A DNA stretch of 64,000 bases from Neostapfia colusana (Eukaryota; Streptophyta; Magnoliopsida; Poales; Poaceae). The notes beneath the pieces were generated by a model. That model was not told where the DNA came from. It saw only the letters and a program-made list of their open reading frames with translations, and ran no database searches. Shown in pieces: positions 51,488 through 62,060 of this stretch. The stretch spans positions 44,609,652 through 44,673,651 of the forward strand of contig JASWHV010000012.1 of assembly GCA_030760725.1 (NCBI GenBank), written 5' to 3'. How positions within the stretch are numbered: the stretch's first letter is position 1; each line of letters begins with the position of its first letter. Both the position numbers and the translations under genes were made by a program.

Positions 51488-54400
51488 TTTCCCCCCTTCC
51501 CGACAAAGAGCTCGTCCTCGAGCTGGAAGGTGGTGTGCTTCATCTTGAAATCTTCTAGCTGGACCCATGTAGAATCTGCATCAGAATGGTCAATCCACTT
51601 GACTAGCAGCTCCCAGACTCCTCTATTCAGCCGTGCCCGCTGAATCCTGTCTGGTTGTGGTATGACTCGCCCATGGAAGAGAGGTGGCAGAGGCACCACT
51701 AGAGTTGGTGCAGGACCTTCAAACTTCTTCAAGAGGGACACATGGAAGACGCCATGTATCCGAGCTTAAGGATGTAGCTGCAGCTTATATGAGACCGCAC
51801 CAATGCGCTGTATGATCTGATATGGTCCAAAATACTTAGGATCAATGTTTGATGGTGGTGCCACTATCACGCCTACTGCAGTCCGGTGATGAAGACGTAG
51901 CCAAACCCATTCTCCAATATCAAATTCCATCTCACGCTGAGTCTTGTATTCACAGCTCTTCATGGCAATCTGAGCCTGCACCAACCTGTCTTTAATTTCA
52001 GCTAAGAACTCATCTCTGTTCCTTAGCTGTTGGTCAACTGCTGCTACCTTGGAGACTCCCTGATGATAAGAGATAAGTGTTGGATGATCTCTGCCATAGA
52101 CCACTCTGAAGGGTGAGCACTTGAGGGCTGTCTGGTACGATGTGTTGTAGCAGTACTCAGCCCAGGGAAGCCACTGCAGCCATGACTTTGGTCGATCACC
52201 AGCCAGGCAACGGAGATACATGGTGATGACCTTATTGATGACCTCAAATTAGACGTCGGACTGTGGGTGGAAGGCCGAGCTGAGCTGCAGACGAACACCA
52301 GCTATCTGAAACAGGTCTGACCAGAACAGACTAGTGAAGACGGTGTCGCGGTCGCTGACGATGGAGCAGAGTAAGCCGTGTAGACGTACAATGTCGTCGA
52401 AGAACACCCTTGCCACAGATGCAGCACTGTACGGGTGGCTCAATGGAATGAAGTGGGAGTACTTCGAAAAGCGATCCACCACCGTCAGGATCACCGTCTT
52501 GCCTCCAACCTTCGGAATACCCTCGATGAAGTCCATGGAGATATCACTCCAGATCTCTGAGTGTACAGGAAGAGGCTGTAGCAGGCCGGCCGGATGTAGA
52601 TGGTCCGTCTTGTTGCGCTGGCATGTGGTGCAACTGCGGACGTACTCGCGCACCCGTCGCAATAGTGACGGGCTATAGAAGGAGAGTCGTAGCCGGTGCG
52701 CTGTTTTCTGGACGCCCTCGTGGCCCCCTTCATGCGCCTCAGCTAGAAGAGAGGGCCACAAGGAGGATGTGTCGGGGATGAAGAGCTTCCCCTTGTGCAG
52801 GAGGAGACCGTCACGTTTGGCCCAGTCAGCAGGTGCGGCTCCCTCCTGGAGCTGGCGCGCAACTGTTGCGCCTGCTGGTCTGTGGCGATCTCCGCATGAA
52901 GCGAGTCGAAGAGGTGGAAGACTGGCGCTGATAGGCGTGAATAGCCATGTCTTCCACGTCGCGGCGGGACAGGGCGTCAGCTGCCCCGGCCTGTACTCAA
53001 CCTGTAGATCATAGCCAAAGAGCTTGCTCACCCAAGCATGTTGGGGAATTGTTATGAGGCGTTAATCCAGGATGTATTCCAGACTGAAGTGATCAATCCT
53101 AACGGTGAAGGGGCGACCCCATAAGTAAGGCCGCCCGTGGCGCACGGCCTTTACAAGGCCGATCAGCTCACGCTCATATACTAGTAGCTTGTGGTGGTGA
53201 GGAGCTACGGCGCGACTAAAGAAGGCGATGGCACCATCATCCTGGTGCAGAGCCGCCCCAAAGACGGCGCCCGACGCGTCGCAGTTGATGATGAAGCGCT
53301 TGTTGAAGTCTGGCATTTGGAGAAGAGGCGCTGTCATCAGAGCTTGCTTGAGCTGGGAGAAGGCATCCTACGCCTCGTCGGTCCAGCGGAACGCTTCCCG
53401 CTTGAGGAGGGCAGTGAGGGGCGCGACCACTGTGCCATACGCCACAATGAACTTGCGGTAGTAGCCGGTGAGCCCAAGGAAGCCTCGCAAGGCCCCTATT
53501 GACCGAGGTGTAGGCCAATGCTCCACGGCCTCCACCTTGGTCGGATCCATCGCCATGCCCTGGGAGGAGATGATGTGTCCTAGGTAGCACGCGGTCTCCT
53601 GGCCGAAGAAGCACTTGGACTTCTTCAGGAACAACTTGTGCGTCCAGAGTGTCTGGAACACCTGCTTGACATGCTGGAGGTGTTCGGCCCAGGACCTGCT
53701 ATACACCAAGATGTCATCAAAGAAGACATGCACGAATTTCCTGATGTACGGGTCGAGGACGTCGTTCATCAACGACTGGAACATGGACGGCGCGTTGTTG
53801 AGGCCGAACGGCATCACCAAGAACTCATAGTGGCCTCGATGAGTTTGAAATGTCATCTTGTCGATGCCGTCTGGAGCATGCGCACCTGGAAGTAGCCGCT
53901 GCCGAGGTCAAGTTTGGTGAAGAACCTCGCGCCTCAGAGCTCGTCCAACAGTTTATCGACCACCGGAATAGGGAACTTGTCTTCCAATGTTCGGGCGTTG
54001 AACTCGCGGTAGTCGATGCAGAAGCGACACGTGTCGTCGGCCTTTCGTACCAACAACACTGGTGAGGAGTATGCGGAGGTGCACTCCCGGATGATCCCCT
54101 ACCGAAGCATCTCAGCGCACTGCTTCTCAATCTCGTCTTTGAGAAGCTGGGGGTAGCGGTACGACCGGGCTGCTACTGGAGTTGTGCCCTGCAGGAGCCT
54201 GATGCGGTAGTCGTGGCGCCGTGGAGGAGGAAGACCGCATGGCTCATCGAAGAGGTCCTGGAAGGTATCCAGGAGGGCGTCCATCATGTCGGTAGGAGGC
54301 GCCAGAGAAGAGCACACGGGGGCTGAGCTGCGCAGCCCCGTCCAGATCACCTCACGTTTCTTGTGCCACAGCTTCATCGTGAGGTCCTCAAGGTTACAGA

Positions 54401-55933
54401 GGATGGGTGCCAAGGACCGCAACCACTGTACTCCCAGCATGAGGTCGAAGCCGTCGAGTGGCAGCGCGTAGCACGTGACGTCGAAGCGATCTCCTACAAT
54501 CATCAATGGTACACGTGGACAGATGCCTATGCAGGAGATGGAGTCGCCGTTGGCGACCCGAACACCGACGCCTGGCTGCGGCAACATCATCAGGCCGAGC
54601 TCCTGGATGAGGGGCTCCTTGATGAAGGTATGAGTGGAGCCCATGTCGACCAATGCCGTCAACAGCTTGCCGCGGATGTAGATCTGGAGCTTCATTGTGT
54701 TGGCGAGGTTGATGTCGGTCAGGGCATGTAGGGAGATGCCCATGTCGACAACGGCTGTGTCAACGTCGATGTCGTCGTCATCGAGCTCAAGGAGGAAGAT
54801 TCCCTTGCCGGCGCACTTATGGTCTAGCGTGTACCGCTCCGAGCAGTGATAGCACTCGCCGCTTGCGCGTTTTGCAGCCAACTCATCAGCCGTGAGACGC
54901 TTGAAGCGCGGGCGGTAGGATGCCGTCGCCGAAGATGTCGGAGCGGGTGCGGTGGGACCACCATTAGAAGACGAGGTGGTGGCGCGTGATATGAGAGAAG
55001 GGCGCATAGAGCGTTGAGAGGCGGCACCCTTCCGTGTTCCGCTGTCTGTTGTTGCCGCGAGTCGACGTTCGAAGGCCCTGGCCAGACTCATGGCGGTCTG
55101 CAGATTTATGGGAAACTGCAGCTCCACATCGGTACGAAGTGGCTCTCCAAGACCAGCTGTGAAGAGATTGGTTTGCTGGCGCTGACTGAGATCCTCGCAG
55201 CGACAGAGAAGGACCAGGAACTGACGCTGGTACTCCTCAACCGTACCAGTACGACGAAGATCTTTAAGTTCAGCCAGGTCGTTGGAGCGGAGTGGAGGTC
55301 CGAAGCGCATGTTGACGAAGTCCGCGAACCGCTCGCAAGACACGATGCTGCAGTCGCGTTCCAGAGCGGTGTACCACTCGGCCACGACTCCCTCTAGGTG
55401 GAGAGACGCGAGCCACACCTTCTCTTCCGGCATTGTATGTGTCCCGCGGAAGTATGTCTCACACTTGGTGAGCTAGGGCAGTGGATCAGTTTTCCTGTCG
55501 AACTTTGGGAAACTGATCTTGTGGCGGCGCAGCCCGCCATCGTCAAACGTGTGACGCTCCTAGGGACGTCGGCCATAGTTGTGCTGGCTGAAGTCGTCAC
55601 TGTCGTCGCTGCCGCCATCGCCGCTGCCACCACGGCCACGCGCCCCCGGCCAGCGCTGCGTGCCCGGCCGCCGCTGCCATCAGCGTCCGTGTTGAACAGA
55701 TTTTCGTTGCCCGTGGTGGTGTCCTGTGGTTGCTGCTGTGCTGAGAAGGCCAAATCAGGTTGTTTCTCAATACGGGCAAGACGGACGTCATGCCGATCTA
55801 GGTGAGTACGCACGGTCGCCACCTCTGCTGAGAGACGATCGATGGAAGCAGTGATGTCGGAGTGCATGCTCTTCATGAGGGCAGCAAGGTCCCCCACGGA
55901 TATAGGCCCAGAATCAGCCCCGGAGATGGACAT
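51397..55933 (-). pseudogene. Gypsy E gag-pol polyprotein, broken
   Basis: Probable start ATG 55933 (MSISGADSGPISVGDL), then a frameshift in about 55560-55700. Gag core EEKVWLASLHLEGVVAEWYT; knuckle CYHCSERYTLDHKC. Protease motif ALVDMGSTHTFI has DMG where DSG is usual. RT: VMPFGLNNAPSMFQSLMNDV, intact VFFDDILVYS. RNase H: FIINCDASGAVFGAALHQDD. Integrase: CTTCQRNKTDHLHPAGLLQ, FHPQSDV then TAA. Chromodomain WELLVKWIDHSDADSTWVQL then FQLEDELF, ending at 51397. Stops lie near 54099, 53368, 53062 and 52249; at least two replace Gln codons. Confidence 0.88.
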
Positions 55934-55950
55934 GGTCGGTTCTCCACTGG

Positions 55951-55963
55951 ATCGTGATACCAA
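55951..55963 (-). other. Gypsy E primer binding site
   Basis: The minus strand after the 5' LTR reads TTTGGTATCACGATCC, the usual TGGTATCA-type tRNA primer site with a diverged end. Confidence 0.6.
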
Positions 55964-55964
55964 A

Positions 55965-56494
55965 TGCTGTGAATCGAGGGTGGGGGAGGCCCTCCTGCTG
56001 CGCCTAGGGCTGCGCAGGGGAGGGACCAGCAGCGAGGAGGTGTAGAAGGAGTTGTGCAGCGCGTATCACGGGAGAAGAGAGGGGGGATCACGGCGGCTAG
56101 GGTTAGGGTTCGTAGCCACGGTGATCCAAGGAGAAGAACAACCCAATGTGGTAATTCTGAATTTCCTAGATGACTCACAATGAGGGGAGGGGGTCGGTAT
56201 TATTGGGGTTAAGGACCCCTGGCAGCCGCCCCCTCCTAGGCCGCCGCCCCTTGCTGGGCCGCGCGCCCCTGGTCAGTTGGGACAGCCTCCCAACTCACCG
56301 GGATCTTTTATTCCTTAATCAAACTCACACTTCTTATTTTAAACACACCCTCCCTAATATATTTATTCTCTTCATAATATAAAGCTAGGCTTCCATTATT
56401 GAATTAGGCACCTTTCTCCACCTGAGCCGCCGCCTTGGCGGCGCCTTTGTGAGCCCGGCGCGCATAATGCCGGCTCACGAAGGCGTCCACAGCA
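55965..56494 (-). repeat. Gypsy E 5' LTR
   Basis: 530 bp; same termini as the 3' LTR with small indels and many substitutions. Confidence 0.9.
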
Positions 56495-56499
56495 TTAAT

Positions 56500-56971
56500 T
56501 CAGTAATCTGATTTTTGACATTGTATTGTGGACTCTGGCTTATAGAGTATTTTTTGCTAAATCTAAATAACTCATGAATTGGTTGGTAATAGGACTAGAT
56601 GGTATATTTTGGAGAATAGTCCTTTATTGTTATTACTACTTAGAACAATGCTTTGCAGGTTTTATAGTCAAATAATTTTTACAGCCTTTTATGTTCTTTA
56701 CTGTCCTTGAACTATATTAGCGGCAGTGATCCACTGGATAAGAAGTTTGACTACAATTATTTACTTTGATCATTTACTCCAAACCTTCTATTATTTGGAG
56801 CAATGTAACATGTTAAATGTTCATTCTTAAGTACATGCAGCTTGCTTGTGTTTCTTAGTCTTGTATGCAGACAGCATAAAAAGAGAATTTTTTTCTTTTC
56901 CTCTTTTCATGCTGCCACTGCCCAGCCTTGCATGACCGGAGTGTCTGAAGTCTGAACTTTACACTTCACAG
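56500..56971 (+). other. End of the large host intron
   Basis: AT-rich sequence with no coding or repeat signal. It ends in acceptor acttcacag at 56971. Confidence 0.5.
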
Positions 56972-57005
56972 TTATTTCAAAGCTAATTTTGGAAATGTGT
57001 GGAAG
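56972..57005 (+). CDS. Host gene exon (ISKLILEMCG)
   Basis: Acceptor acttcacag, donor gtattt at 57006. It completes a split codon (G+TT) left by exon 15254-15329, reads ISKLILEMCG, and leaves two bases that form Ser with the next exon. Both junctions agree in phase. Confidence 0.55.
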
Positions 57006-57096
57006 GTATTTTGGTTTTTTCCTTATTCAATCAATTTCCTCTCAAACATGCTAGTTCTCTAGGGCTAAATCAGAAGTTGATTTCTTTCTTGCACAG

Positions 57097-57328
57097 CAAA
57101 TATTATATTCCTGGTATCCCAGAAGTGAAAAAAATAATACCAGATATTGAGAAGGATGTGCTTAGCGCAAAGGTAATAAACAAAAAATTGAAGGTTGCGG
57201 TTACCAAGAACGAGGTAGCTGCAGAAGCAAAGACAAAGATGAAGGAAGATCTTGGCAAGAAAGAGCTAACTTCTGTGACTAAACAGAAAATAATCTCAAA
57301 AGTTTCCAAATATGAGATTTCTGGAAAG
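57097..57328 (+). CDS. Host gene exon (KYYIPGIPEVKKIIPDIEKD)
   Basis: Acceptor tttcttgcacag, donor gtgatt at 57329. It encodes KYYIPGIPEVKKIIPDIEKD, a Lys/Glu-rich helical stretch (NKKLKVAVTKNEVAAEAKTK) and QKIISKVSKYEISGK, about 77 codons. Highly charged, probably coiled or disordered, nuclear-protein-like. No membrane segment. It enters with one base completing a codon and leaves in phase 0. Confidence 0.75.
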
Positions 57329-57471
57329 GTGATTTTCAATACTTCTTTTGCAAATGATACACTTCAGTAACTTTAATTATAGGGTTTATTGTGTTTATAC
57401 CCTCTGCTACAACTCTACTTGGGTACTATTCCTTCATGTGAGATGATAAAAATGACGACCCCAACAGAAAG

Positions 57472-57570
57472 GTAAGAAAGGCTAAAACAGAACCAGTCAA
57501 CAAGGATTTCTGTACCTCTACGAGCACAGAAGCAGGGGCAGGTACTGCCAACGATAAGCTGATGACAAAG
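57472..57570 (+). CDS. Host gene exon (VRKAKTEPVNKDFCTSTSTE)
   Basis: Acceptor caacagaaag ending at 57471, donor gtgaca at 57571. 33 codons, phase 0 in and out: VRKAKTEPVNKDFCTSTSTE, then AGAGTANDKLMTK. An acceptor at 57467 was not used because it leads to a stop. Confidence 0.68.
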
Positions 57571-57585
57571 GTGACAGCCTCTCAC

Positions 57586-57600
57586 CCCCCCCCCCCCCCC
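57586..57600 (+). repeat. Poly-C run in host intron
   Basis: About 15 C followed by ACCACCACC and a (TC)n run. Confidence 0.9.
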
Positions 57601-57690
57601 ACCACCACCACCAATCTCTCTCTCTATCTGTCCCTCTTTTTCGGTACCCAAACAACTAAAAGCTATTTTCTCAACACTGAATACATTCAG

Positions 57691-57816
57691 GTGATAGATC
57701 ATCATCAGCGGGGTGAGCTACGTTTACTCACAGTTGCTGATCTAAAGTACTTCCTTGGAGTGAGAAAAGCAAAAGTTGGAGGGACCAAGGAAGTGCTGGT
57801 TCAAAGAGTAACTTAA
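57691..57816 (+). CDS. Host gene last exon with SAP-like motif
   Basis: Acceptor acattcag ending at 57690. 41 codons and a TAA: VIDHHQRGELRLLTVADLKY, then FLGVRKAKVGGTKEVLVQRV. The spacing LLTVADLKYFL, then KVGGTKEVLVQRV, fits the SAP motif, a short helix-turn-helix that binds DNA in many nuclear proteins. The gene therefore probably encodes a nuclear protein. The stop at 57814-57816 comes two residues after the motif. Confidence 0.8.
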   Translation: MIDHHQRGELRLLTVADLKYFLGVRKAKVGGTKEVLVQRVT

Positions 57817-58060
57817 CTACTTGGATGACAGATGTACTGCTGTTAACATGTACGACGTTTCAGCCCAACATGTCTGAGTGCAGTGACTGAATTACTTGAT
57901 ATGAGGCAACCTCCTAACACAAGTTCATTTTATAGGACGTGAATACGATATTACAGTTCCATTTTGTTTTCTGCAGCCCACATTAGATGATTGATGTGCC
58001 TATTTGAAATTTTGGTCTTAACGTAAAATAATAAAAATGCACGTATTTTAGCACGTGCAG
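57817..58060 (+). other. Host gene 3' untranslated region
   Basis: Non-coding. AATAAA at 58030-58035, 214 bp after the stop, is a plausible polyadenylation signal. Confidence 0.5.
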
Positions 58061-58463
58061 GGTTTATCCCGTGCGACATGGTCCTCTGGTTAATTTTATT
58101 TCCTGGCATCTCGAGCAGAAATTGGTGCTTTTAGCACGGGAGTGTTTCAGTCAATCAAATAGCCTAGGGGCAACCGATGGCGGCAAGTCAGCGCCAACTG
58201 CGTTTCGCCCAAGTCAGATGACTCAGTGGGTGGTCCTTCTGGCCGCCGGCGCTCACTGTGATTGAGAATGTCTCCTTCCAGCACAAGTGAAAAAGATCCG
58301 GTTTTTTTGCTCATGATTCTTCATTTCCCATATTACGTTACTCTTCTAGCTATGTTTGTTTGGTTTCCTTCCGTTATTGTTATGTTTACTTCCTCCTCCT
58401 TTAAATTGTTATCGTTAGGATAAAAACTTTTAATTTATTTTGAGTTAGAATTGTTGTCTTAAT
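58061..58463. other. Intergenic sequence
   Basis: Nothing recognisable. A (CAACAA)-rich stretch at the end belongs to the SINE and its target copy (58449-58463). Confidence 0.4.
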
Positions 58464-58645
58464 ACAACAACAACAACAAAGCCTTTGTCTCAAGCACGTT
58501 GAGATAGGCTAGATATGAAACCCAAACTGGGTTTTCATATCCATAGAAATGGTTGATTTTGATGCTGGCTCGCCAAGCCTATCACAACTCTCCTCCTTTA
58601 CCCGGGCTTGGGACCGGCTATATCTAGAAAGGCATAGGTGGAGTT
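58464..58645 (-). mobile_element. Au-like SINE, 182 bp
   Basis: It has a perfect 15-bp target duplication AATTGTTGTCTTAAT (58449-58463 and 58646-58660). On the minus strand it starts near AACTCCACCTATGCC, has GCCGGTCCCAAGCCCGGGTA in the head, and ends TTTCATATCTAGCCTATCTC followed by a (TTG)n tail. This agrees with the Au SINE family of plants. It uses Pol III transcription and a partner LINE for copying. Confidence 0.82.
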
Positions 58646-58779
58646 AATTGTTGTCTTAATGATAACAATTTTTTGAATAAAAGGAGTACATGGTACGGCC
58701 TTAAGTACATCAGCGTACATTTCACGTTTTTCACAAATGCATTGATCTGCACTGTTCACGCTGTTAGAACACCTTGTTG

Positions 58780-60706
58780 ATGGTTGTTGTGGACGTTCGG
58801 ATTTCTGACTAGTAATCAAATGTGTAGCGCGTTTTAGCTCGAAGTGGCCTAGCTAAGAACACAAAGGATTTATCCTGGTTCGAGTAAGGTGCCCTTCGTC
58901 CAGCCGAGTTGTCTCGCTTGTTCTTACTCAAAAATGGGGGTTGTTCTTACGAGTGCGAGAGCATGTCCTCTTCATATTGACATACACCTCTATTTATACT
59001 CTCTCTCTCTCATCTCCCTCCGTATCCCTAAGGAGAAGCAAGTCGTGGGTATAGAGATGGCTTGTCCCGTCGTACGCCGGACAGAGCACTCGATGGAGCC
59101 GCTGTATTCGTATGCCTGCTCTTGTCCGTCGTCGAGACAGCCCATACCGAGGCGCAGGCACGCCCCACGCTCCACTCCTGTTCGGTTCCGTTGGAGGCGA
59201 TGGGGATTGAATGTCGTGGCCAGGGGAGGCACTCGAGTGTCCTCCCACTTGGGCGGGGCGGCACCTGCTCCGCATTGATGGGCACCTGCTTTTCTCCTAC
59301 ACGAGGTCGGGCTTGGGCCTTCTTTTGGAGGTCTTTCCTTCATCTGTGCCTCGGGGGCGGGTCTCGCGACCCACCCAGGGGTCGGTCCCGGGCTTCTTGT
59401 GCTATTCGCTTCGCCTTCTCCCGAGGTTGGGCTCAGGCCTTCTCTTTCGTCGTCCTTCGTGGGATATCTTCCCGCTTCTCCCCTGAGGGACGGCGTCAAG
59501 AACCCCATCAGTAGCCCCTGAGCCCCTGATCGATCTCGTCGATAGATTAGGGGGTGAATTCCGGCCGACCTCGTACCTGCACAACTAAAAAACAAGAAAA
59601 AGGAAAAATCGTTAGTACATGACTTTGCAAGATAGCCGCGACGGATGAACCTCCAGCAGTCGGTCACAACCCTTGGTCGTCCCCGCTAGGGCCCCACAGC
59701 CAGCCCCTGGTTCCCCTTTCAAGGGTTGGGGTTGTCGTTTATGGCGAATCCGCCTCGTCCCCCATCCACGAGCTGTTCGTGACCCAGAGGGGTCGGGCGA
59801 TCGGGAGCTTTCCTCGATGGTCGAGCCCTCGAGCCCAATGAGCTGTCTATCGGGTAGAGCCGAGTGAAACTCATTCGTCCTGTTCGTTTTGGACGTTTGT
59901 AACCATTAGCCTTGCTTCACGCCGAAGGGCTTTCTAGTCGAGGCTCGGTGCCCGCGTTTCATCAGATCCCTACTCGAGGCGTGCACGTGGTTCCCGAGCT
60001 CGTCGCGTGCTCGGGCGGCTCGCAGCCGACCATTCGGGGGGTTATCTCAGCGCTCGCGGTGCTGGGATTCGGCCACAATCTTAGAGGCGTTGGGTGGGTT
60101 TGTCTTGCCCGAAGTTGTCTCTATCGTGGACCTCCTAACGTTGCTTGCCCCTCACTCGGGGTCGCCCCGGGCAGCCTCTGAGCCTTTCGCCAGCCAGCCT
60201 ACGAACCTGGAACTTTTCGAGCCCATAGTGCGGGCCTGGAAACTTACCTTCCTTCCACAGTCGCGTCGCCCTCCGTACCCTCCAAGTTTGTCAGGGTTGA
60301 GGAGGCGCTGCTCGACTCAACCCTCGTGCTGCATTCGTGATTTCGCGTCACGGAGCCAAATAGTCGCGGCCCGAAGGGCCCTCCGTACCTTTTTGGCCGG
60401 TTTCGCCGCAGGAAACCGAGGAAGCGCCGCTCGACTCGGTTCCCTAGCAGCCCATTCGGTTTTAATCCAGCGAGGAGTCGATTGATGTTACAACAACGAT
60501 TTCCTCGAGGATGAGGCGGTCATGAGGGGCCGCCTGCCACCTGATGGTTATCAGCCCATGGACGTTGTTTCACCCACTTTATATTTTCTATCCCCCCGGA
60601 TTTTGTTTCGCACTCGCCTGCTTCCCGTCTGCCAGCTTTGCCTTCTCGCCTTTCTGTCTTGCGCAGCGCCCCCGTCTTCTTCGTGCCTCTCTTGTCTTGC
60701 TTGGCG
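58780..60706 (+). mobile_element. Gypsy element F, 5' region (LTR and leader)
   Basis: GTTTTAGCTCGAAGTGGCCT and ATTTATCCTGGTTCGAGTAA recall the LTRs of RIRE2-like grass gypsy elements, and TATTTATAC (58991-58999) may be its TATA box. The LTR ends are not defined and a matching second LTR is not in the window. The GC-rich leader has only chance frames. Confidence 0.4.
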
Positions 60707-62060
60707 ATGTCTTCGTGGTCGAAATCAGAATTTTGGCAGGGCCGCATCGCCACTCTTCGGGAGATGGGCTATTGTCGGAGCGCAATGCCCGCGACATTCG
60801 CGTCCCCACGGAGGAGCAGTTTCCCATTCCGCGGGCTAGCGAGGTTGTGTCGTTGGGCGCGTTTCACCTATGCGGGCTTGGTCTATCGCTGCAGCATTTC
60901 TTTCGAGGCTTGCTACATGAGTATGGCATGGAGCTTCATCACCTGGCGCTGAACGGCGTGCTCCAAGTGTCGATGTTCATCGTCTTGTGCGAAGCCTACT
61001 TGGGGATGGCTCCCCGCTTCGGGTTGTGGAGGTACTTCTCCGTGTGCGGTCGTCGTTCGATTAGGTCCTGCTTCCGTCCATGGGGGGCGCCGTCATCGAG
61101 CTGCGCCGTGGGTGATTGGACTTCATCTGCACGCGCCTGCTTCCTCCCCCAATCAAGTGGGAGCGTCAGTAGTTCTACGTCAAGAACGATGCTCCCTCCC
61201 TTACGCCTTTCTCGGGCAGGTCTCCGCGGGAGCAGGACTCCTGGAAGTGGGGGATCTCAAGGAGGGAGATGGGGAAGCTTAACCCGATCCTTCAACATGT
61301 CCGGAATCTGAGGAAACGCGGTCTTTCGGGAGCCCATCTTCTTGAGACCTTCCTTCAGCCGAGGGTGCTTCCCATCCACGTCTGGCCCCATACCCTGAAT
61401 TTCTACAGGGGCCGAGTGATCCGTGTTGGGAGTTGGGCGAGGAGCTCTCCCAGGAGGAGATGTCTCCTCGCTTCTAGGTAATTTTGGGGCCGGACACCAG
61501 CGAACCCTGTCCCCCGGGCTGCCTCCCCTCAACGTGGCTTCTCCGAATTTTTGTGGGCTGTGAGGCATCGTCGGCCTGTCTAGGGTTCTTGAAGATCGGG
61601 AGAAGTGGGCATCGCGGGCCGCCTTGGAGGCTGCTAAGAAGCGGAAGAGGGACAAGGCCAAGATTCGCCGCGTCCAACGCGAGAAGCGGAGGCGTGCGAC
61701 GCTTGCTGCCGGTGAGTCTACCCCCGAGTCGTCATCGGAGGATGACAACGGGTCAGAGGAGAGCAGGGGTGGCCCGGTTGAGGCTCTGGCCCCTGCTGCT
61801 CAAGCAGTGGCGGAGCGGGCGTCCAATCCCGCTCGTGATGGGGGGGGCGAAGGGGACGGCGAATGCCGACCCCACCGAGCGTCCCTGCGTGGGGCCTGAC
61901 GCCAGCCTTTCGGGGGCTCGGGCGCCAGGTGCTCGAATCGTTGGGGGCCCCTTGCCCTTTAGCAAGGGTTTGTGGCGGATGGGCGGTCGAGTATTGGAGG
62001 GAGGTCAATCGGGCGCTGAGCCCGGACCGACGACTCTTGTTGAGCATGGATCCACGTCCA
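60707..62060 (+). pseudogene. Gypsy F gag with Transposase_28-like domain, frameshifted
   Basis: ATG 60707 (MSSWSKSEFWQGRIATLREM). The next frame reads VPTEEQFPIPRASEVVSLGA and HFFRGLLHEYGMELHHLALN, then VSMFIVLCEAYLGMAPRFGL, the pattern of the so-called putative gypsy-type transposon domain found in grass gypsy gag. A third frame gives LNPILQHVRNLRKRGLSG, and then KRKRDKAKIRRVQREKRRRA. At least three phases are needed, so it is dead. It breaks off near 62060 without reaching pol. Confidence 0.65.

Larger units (their letters stand above)
50975..56494 (-). mobile_element. Ty3/gypsy chromodomain retrotransposon E, 5520 bp
   Basis: LTRs of 513 bp (50975-51487) and 530 bp (55965-56494) with ends TGCTGTGAATCG and GTCCACAGCA. 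Target duplication ttaat (50970-50974 and 56495-56499). Order on the minus strand: gag, protease, RT, RNase H, integrase, chromodomain, which is the gypsy order. The short size and the C-terminal chromodomain fit the Reina-type chromoviruses (inference). The LTRs have diverged and pol has several stops, so it is defective. Confidence 0.93.
3031..57816 (+). other. Span of a host gene with TE-filled introns
   Basis: Twelve proposed exons on the + strand start at ATG 3031 and end at TAA 57814-57816; each is listed separately. The exon-exon phases fit except between 3366 and 12740 and between 13467 and 14372, where an exon must be missing or misplaced. The introns hold a CACTA transposon, two copia elements (one with two Sireviruses nested in it), a gypsy element and SINEs. 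A polyadenylation signal AATAAA is at 58030-58035. The encoded protein would be at least about 400 residues and ends in a SAP-like motif. I do not recognise the family. Whether it is still expressed cannot be judged here. Confidence 0.55.

Noticed and set aside
57562..57690. Extension of the exon at 57472 through the poly-C run
   Set aside because: Poly-C, CCACCACC and (TC)n are simple sequence, and splice sites at 57571 and 57690 remove them cleanly.
58990..59667. 225-codon minus-strand frame in the gypsy F leader
   Set aside because: GC-rich region with overlapping open frames on both strands, and no recognisable domain; gag starts later on the + strand.
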